Origin: Bacteroidota bacterium
GTDB lineage: Bacteria; Bacteroidota; Bacteroidia; M30B66
Direction: 5' to 3'
NCBI GenBank assembly: GCA_027483445.1
Contig: JAIXUS010000038.1
Coordinates: forward strand, 1-64,000
DNA: 64,000 bases
Part shown: positions 60,575 to 64,000 of the stretch, one piece after another
Position numbering within the stretch: position 1 is the stretch's first letter
Layout: every line of letters begins with the position of its first letter
Position numbers and translations under genes: made by a program
The notes under the pieces: generated by a model
What the model saw: only the letters and a program-made list of their open reading frames with translations
What the model was told of the DNA's origin: nothing
Databases searched by the model: none

Positions 60575-62284
60575 TTATCGAAAAACCACCTTTTGCTGCC
60601 AAATGCCTCGGGAATTCTCAACAGTGAGCAGGTAGTGCCCGGGTTGTGGGCGAACCGGAAGGAGCATCAAGCCTTGATCTACCGTGGCATCAAAATGAAT
60701 TCTACCCAAAATGTCGAGCAAACGCATCCGCCCACCGGGCGACTCAACCCAAAGCATTCCCTCAGAAGGATTGGGTTTTACAGCCATTGTTTTCACTGCT
60801 GGTAAATTCCAGCCGATCGACTCCACGGTAAAGGGCTCAGAAGCGGCGCTACAACCGTTGGCGTAGGTCACCTCAACCTCCCAAATGCCGTTTTGCGCCA
60901 AAATTGTTGCGCCTGTTAGGCCAGGAACGAGGCTGCCATTGAGAAACCACAGGTAGCTTTCCGCTTGTGCACTGGTGCTTAAACTACTCCCGTTGAGGCT
61001 CAATACCGGCTGTGGGTTTAGAGCAAGTCCAATGTTTATAGGCTCGGTAACTAAAAGCTGGTCGGGACAGGCCTCCCCAAACACCTCCACGGCATACGAA
61101 CCGGCCTCGCTGGCATCAAAACTAAGATTCGAACTGCCCACCGGACTGCCATTGAGCAACCAGTTCTGAACGGTATATCCGCTTTCGATGCTCAAAGTGA
61201 GCGTGCCTCCTTCGCAAACCTCCAGCAATCCGCCCTCAGTGGCAATTGTAGGGAAAACCGGAAACACCAGATTGATGGAAACAGGTTCAGAAACATCAGC
61301 GCAAATGCCCTCTGTAGCTGATGCAGTAATTACGGTGGCCGCAAGGTCGGCTGGCATCAGAAACTGAGCGCTGTTCGCCCCATTGATGGCCACACCGTCT
61401 GAAAACCACTGAAAGTTAGACTCTCCATTTACCGCCAGAAGCAGGCTATCACCTTGGCAAAGGCTGTTTCCATTGGGCGTGGAAATCTGGGCGACAAAGG
61501 TGCAAGGGTCGTTAAAGCCTTCGAAAACAAAGGCCGCCGATACTGCAGAACAGCCTCCATTGTAAAACGCAGTAACGGTGTACACGCCGGTTTGAGTGGG
61601 TGAAAGTTGAGCCGTGGTGGTGCCGCTAATGGGTTCTCCGTTTAGCTGCCATTCGTAGCTGTTGGCATTACCCGTAGCCAACAACAACTCCTGATCAAGG
61701 TTGGCCGAGATTACCGGAACTACCGGAGTAATGAGTTGAAAAGACTCCGCACTGGAAAACTGTACAATGTTCGGACATTCAGCAACAGCAGCCGTTACCG
61801 AGTAGGAACCACCCTGGCTAACCGTAATCAATGGGGTATTGGCTCCCGTAATCTGAATGCCATTGCGAAACCAGCTTATCGAACTCGAATGCACCGATGA
61901 AATACTCAGGTTCGCAGTTTGTCCGGCACAGAGAAAGCCATCCACCGTGCCATCCACCGTAAAAGTTACCGGAGGCGTAGCAACCACCGAAACCGTTGCC
62001 GGGGCTGAGGCTTCAGAACAGCCGTTGAGGGTTTGTACCACCAAAAAGTTTGCACCGGCATCGTTTTGAGCATTGACCACCCAAAACGACTGGTTAGAAT
62101 TAACAAGCGGAATGCTATTTCGAAACCACTGGTAGCTTGTGGCCGGTCCAGCAAATAAGGTGTCGCTGCCGAGTGGGCAAAGACTCAATGACGAAGGAGT
62201 AATTACAGCATCGAACGGACATTGAGCCTGGAGTTCCAGTACCTGCAATAAACAAAGTGCAATTAAAATGAAACGTCTGAACAT
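60575..62284 (-). CDS. Ig-like repeat protein with T9SS type A signal
   Basis: 569 residues from ATG 62284 (MFRRFILIALCLLQVLELQAQ, a clear signal peptide); ATG 62296 gives four more residues. Five or so Ig-like units of about 85 residues carry a WF-N-G pattern (YQWFRNSIPLV, ISWFRNGIQITGAN, YEWQLNGEPISG, FQWFSDGVAINGAN, QNWLLNGSPVGS, YLWFLNGSLVPG) and paired Cys. The last ~75 residues form a type A sorting signal (AVKPNPSEGMLWVES ... PQPGHYLLTVEN). A secreted or surface-bound protein of unknown partner. It lies between housekeeping genes. Confidence 0.88.
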   Translation of the reverse strand: MFRRFILIALCLLQVLELQAQCPFDAVITPSSLSLCPLGSDTLFAGPATSYQWFRNSIPLVNSNQSFWVVNAQNDAGANFLVVQTLNGCSEASAPATVSVVATPPVTFTVDGTVDGFLCAGQTANLSISSVHSSSISWFRNGIQITGANTPLITVSQGGSYSVTAAVAECPNIVQFSSAESFQLITPVVPVISANLDQELLLATGNANSYEWQLNGEPISGTTTAQLSPTQTGVYTVTAFYNGGCSAVSAAFVFEGFNDPCTFVAQISTPNGNSLCQGDSLLLAVNGESNFQWFSDGVAINGANSAQFLMPADLAATVITASATEGICADVSEPVSINLVFPVFPTIATEGGLLEVCEGGTLTLSIESGYTVQNWLLNGSPVGSSNLSFDASEAGSYAVEVFGEACPDQLLVTEPINIGLALNPQPVLSLNGSSLSTSAQAESYLWFLNGSLVPGLTGATILAQNGIWEVEVTYANGCSAASEPFTVESIGWNLPAVKTMAVKPNPSEGMLWVESPGGRMRLLDILGRIHFDATVDQGLMLLPVRPQPGHYLLTVENSRGIWQQKVVFR

Positions 62285-62327
62285 GGAGAGGGGCATTTTC
62301 AGAATAAACCCCGAAAATACAGAATGT

Positions 62328-63092
62328 TCAAAGATTACGCTGCCGAATAATCTCGTAAAGTAGAATTCCGGCGGCAACACTCACATTCAACGAGCCTGTT
62401 TTCCCAACCAAAGGAATCTTAATCAAGCTATTACACCGTTTTAGATATTCGGGAGAAATCCCGTTTTCCTCCGAGCCCATCAACAAGCAGATTGGCCCCT
62501 TCAGCGGAGTATCGTACATATCGGTTTTGGCTTTTTCGCTGGCACCGGCAACGAGAATTCCGTATGCCTGAAGCAACAGCAGAGTGTCTTTAAGATTATT
62601 TTCGCGGCAAACCGGAATGTTCAACAATGCGCCGGCAGAGGTTTTCAAGGCATCGGCTCCAATGCGGGCGCTTCCCCTTGCGGGGATGACAATAGCGTCA
62701 ACTCCGGCACATTCGGCCGTGCGGCAGATGGCTCCGAAATTCCGTACATCAGTTACACGGTCGAGCAAGAGTAGCAAAGGCTCACGTCCGGCTTCGAAAC
62801 ACCGGTTGATGACTTCCTCCAAAGGCTGATAGCTCACCGGAGAAATAAAGGCAACAACACCCTGATGGTTTATGCGGGTGAAAGAGTTGAGTTTCTCTCT
62901 TGGCACCATTTGGATGGGTATTCCGGCATCCTGCAAACGGCGGCGCAACTCACCAAGGTGCGGACCGGAGGCCCCGGCCTGCATCAATACTTTTTCAATC
63001 TCTTTGCCGGCTTCCAGCGCTTCAATCAATGGATGCACCCCAAAAAGGACGTCGTTATCGGATTTGGCCGGAGCCTCGCGTTGTGGTCTCAT
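62328..63092 (-). CDS. rlmB: 23S rRNA (guanosine-2'-O-)-methyltransferase, SpoU family
   Basis: 254 residues. An N-terminal substrate-binding domain (VLFGVHPLIEALEAGKEIEK, about 15-75) precedes the knotted SpoU/TrmH domain. Motif 1 is DRVTDVRNFGAICRTAECAG, motif 2 is PICLLMGSEENGIS and motif 3 is LIKIPLVGKTGSLNVSVAAG. It should use S-adenosylmethionine to methylate G2251 of 23S rRNA in the peptidyl-transferase P loop; other TrmH-family targets are possible. Its ATG overlaps the stop of rmuC, so the two are coupled. Confidence 0.93.
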   Translation of the reverse strand: MRPQREAPAKSDNDVLFGVHPLIEALEAGKEIEKVLMQAGASGPHLGELRRRLQDAGIPIQMVPREKLNSFTRINHQGVVAFISPVSYQPLEEVINRCFEAGREPLLLLLDRVTDVRNFGAICRTAECAGVDAIVIPARGSARIGADALKTSAGALLNIPVCRENNLKDTLLLLQAYGILVAGASEKAKTDMYDTPLKGPICLLMGSEENGISPEYLKRCNSLIKIPLVGKTGSLNVSVAAGILLYEIIRQRNL

Positions 63093-64000
63093 GCTTCGTC
63101 TTCATCGTGCGACTGTAAGGCCGCGTTGAGTGTTTTGGTGGTTTGCAATCCCAACTTTCGCATCTCCTCCGCCCTGCGCACAAGGTTTCCTGTGCCATCT
63201 TTAAGCTTTTTCATAACCTCGTCGTACGTCTTTCGGCTGGTATCCATCTGGCTGCCGAGCTTCACCAAATCGTCGGCAAAAGAAACAAACTTATCGTAGA
63301 GTGCCCCACCTTTACGGGCAATTTCAATGGCATTGCGGTTCTGATACTCCTGACGCCACAAGGTAGAAACCGTGCGCAAGGTAGCCAGCAAGGTGGTTGG
63401 GCTCACCAAAACAATGTTACGGTCGAAGGCTTCTTGAAACAAACCGGGTTCAGCCTGCACGGCAGCAGCAAAGGCCGGCTCAATAGGTATGAATAAGAGC
63501 ACAAAATCGAGGCTTTTTACCCCGTGCAACTGTTGGTAGTTCTTAGCCGACAGCATTTTGATGTGATTTCTCAATGAGGCCACATGGTTCCTTCGCTCAG
63601 CCTGTTGCTCTTCATCGAGCTCCGAGCTGGTCATTCGCTCATAAGCCACCAGCGAAACCTTAGAATCTATTACGATCGACTTCTCTTCCGGTAGGCGAAC
63701 AATCACATCGGGCTGCATACGGTTGCCCTGCTCATCGTTTAAGCTAACCTGCACGAAATACTCCCGATCTTTCACCAGGCCCGACTTTTCCAAAATAGAT
63801 TCAAGAATAAACTCTCCCCAGTTGCCCTGGGTTTTGGTGTCGCCTTTCAGGGCCTTGGTTAAATTCAGGGCCTCCTTGCTCATTTGGGTGTTAAGCTCCT
63901 TGAGCTGGAGCAGCTGCTGGCGAAGGCCCTCCTGCTGCACTAAGCCCTCCTGGTGGGTTTTCTCCACTTTCTGCTGAAAATCCACCAACCGTTCCCTTAA
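63089..64000 (-). CDS. rmuC: DNA recombination protein RmuC, 3' part
   Basis: The window cuts the gene; about 303 codons of the C-terminal part are present, and the frame remains open at the window edge (LRERLVDFQQKVEKTHQEG). A coiled coil covers the first ~55 residues seen. The conserved RmuC core follows: TQGNWGEFILESILEKSGL, MQPDVIVRLPEEKSIVIDSKVSL, FVLLFIPIEPAFAAA, NIVLVSPTTLLATLRTV and EYQNRNAIEIARKGGALYDKF. The D-x-V...D-S-K pattern gives it a restriction-nuclease-like fold. The family limits inversions at short repeats in E. coli; the reaction is not established. It is translationally coupled to rlmB. Confidence 0.93.
   Translation of the reverse strand, partial: LRERLVDFQQKVEKTHQEGLVQQEGLRQQLLQLKELNTQMSKEALNLTKALKGDTKTQGNWGEFILESILEKSGLVKDREYFVQVSLNDEQGNRMQPDVIVRLPEEKSIVIDSKVSLVAYERMTSSELDEEQQAERRNHVASLRNHIKMLSAKNYQQLHGVKSLDFVLLFIPIEPAFAAAVQAEPGLFQEAFDRNIVLVSPTTLLATLRTVSTLWRQEYQNRNAIEIARKGGALYDKFVSFADDLVKLGSQMDTSRKTYDEVMKKLKDGTGNLVRRAEEMRKLGLQTTKTLNAALQSHDEDEA

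Overview
The window looks like chromosomal DNA of a Bacteroidota bacterium, probably a marine or freshwater relative of the Flavobacteriia or Chitinophagia. The signs are many secreted proteins with type IX secretion (T9SS) C-terminal signals of both kinds (short type A, and the type B 'gliding motility-associated' CHU_C form), a geranylgeranylglyceryl-phosphate-synthase-like PcrB, a long-form IspG, a DUF5686 outer-membrane protein, and several matches to the Bacteroidota -7 promoter element TAnnTTTG. I see no rRNA, tRNA, CRISPR array, complete insertion sequence or phage gene. The first ~970 bases are non-coding and full of repeats and hairpins.

Layout. 1-10.5 kb: a giant NtrY-like histidine kinase (minus strand) divergent from a DUF5686 protein, then an unrecognised exported protein and an ASH/VWA-domain protein. 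10.5-13.2 kb: two different dispersed intergenic repeats followed by an AT-rich type A T9SS protein. 13.3-24 kb: PcrB, two huge choice-of-anchor-L/CHU_C adhesin-like proteins, and a phosphopantetheinyl transferase between them. 24-31 kb: a HisF-like barrel lacking a key catalytic Asp, three POT-family peptide transporters, and a cold-shock protein with a long leader. 31-34 kb: a thioredoxin, a histidine kinase and phosphoglycerate mutase in a tight operon. 34-43 kb: a CUB/CHU_C secreted protein coupled to a small exported protein, dipeptidyl peptidase IV, dipeptide epimerase and a GlcD-type FAD oxidase. 43-52.6 kb: a BNR-repeat T9SS protein, a protein built from 165-residue repeats, IspG and a small T9SS protein. 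52.7-64 kb: a helical protein coupled to a cysteine desulfurase, a LysE exporter coupled to a GH3-like enzyme, a pseudouridine synthase with a very long charged N-terminus, YraN, another T9SS protein, RlmB and the 3' part of rmuC.

Two themes stand out. First, peptide use: DPP IV would release dipeptides outside the cytoplasm, three POT carriers could import them, and the epimerase would act on Ala-Glu type dipeptides. Second, a large surface proteome: eight T9SS-type products, three of which share a C-terminal stalk and carry different N-terminal heads. No T9SS machinery genes are present, so secretion depends on loci elsewhere.

No complete, obviously new multi-gene system is visible. The best leads are the dispersed intergenic repeat families, the HisF-like protein with a substituted catalytic residue, the GH3-LysE gene pair, and the uncharacterised protein coupled to the cysteine desulfurase. 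Functional assignments were made by reading motifs by eye; no database search was run.
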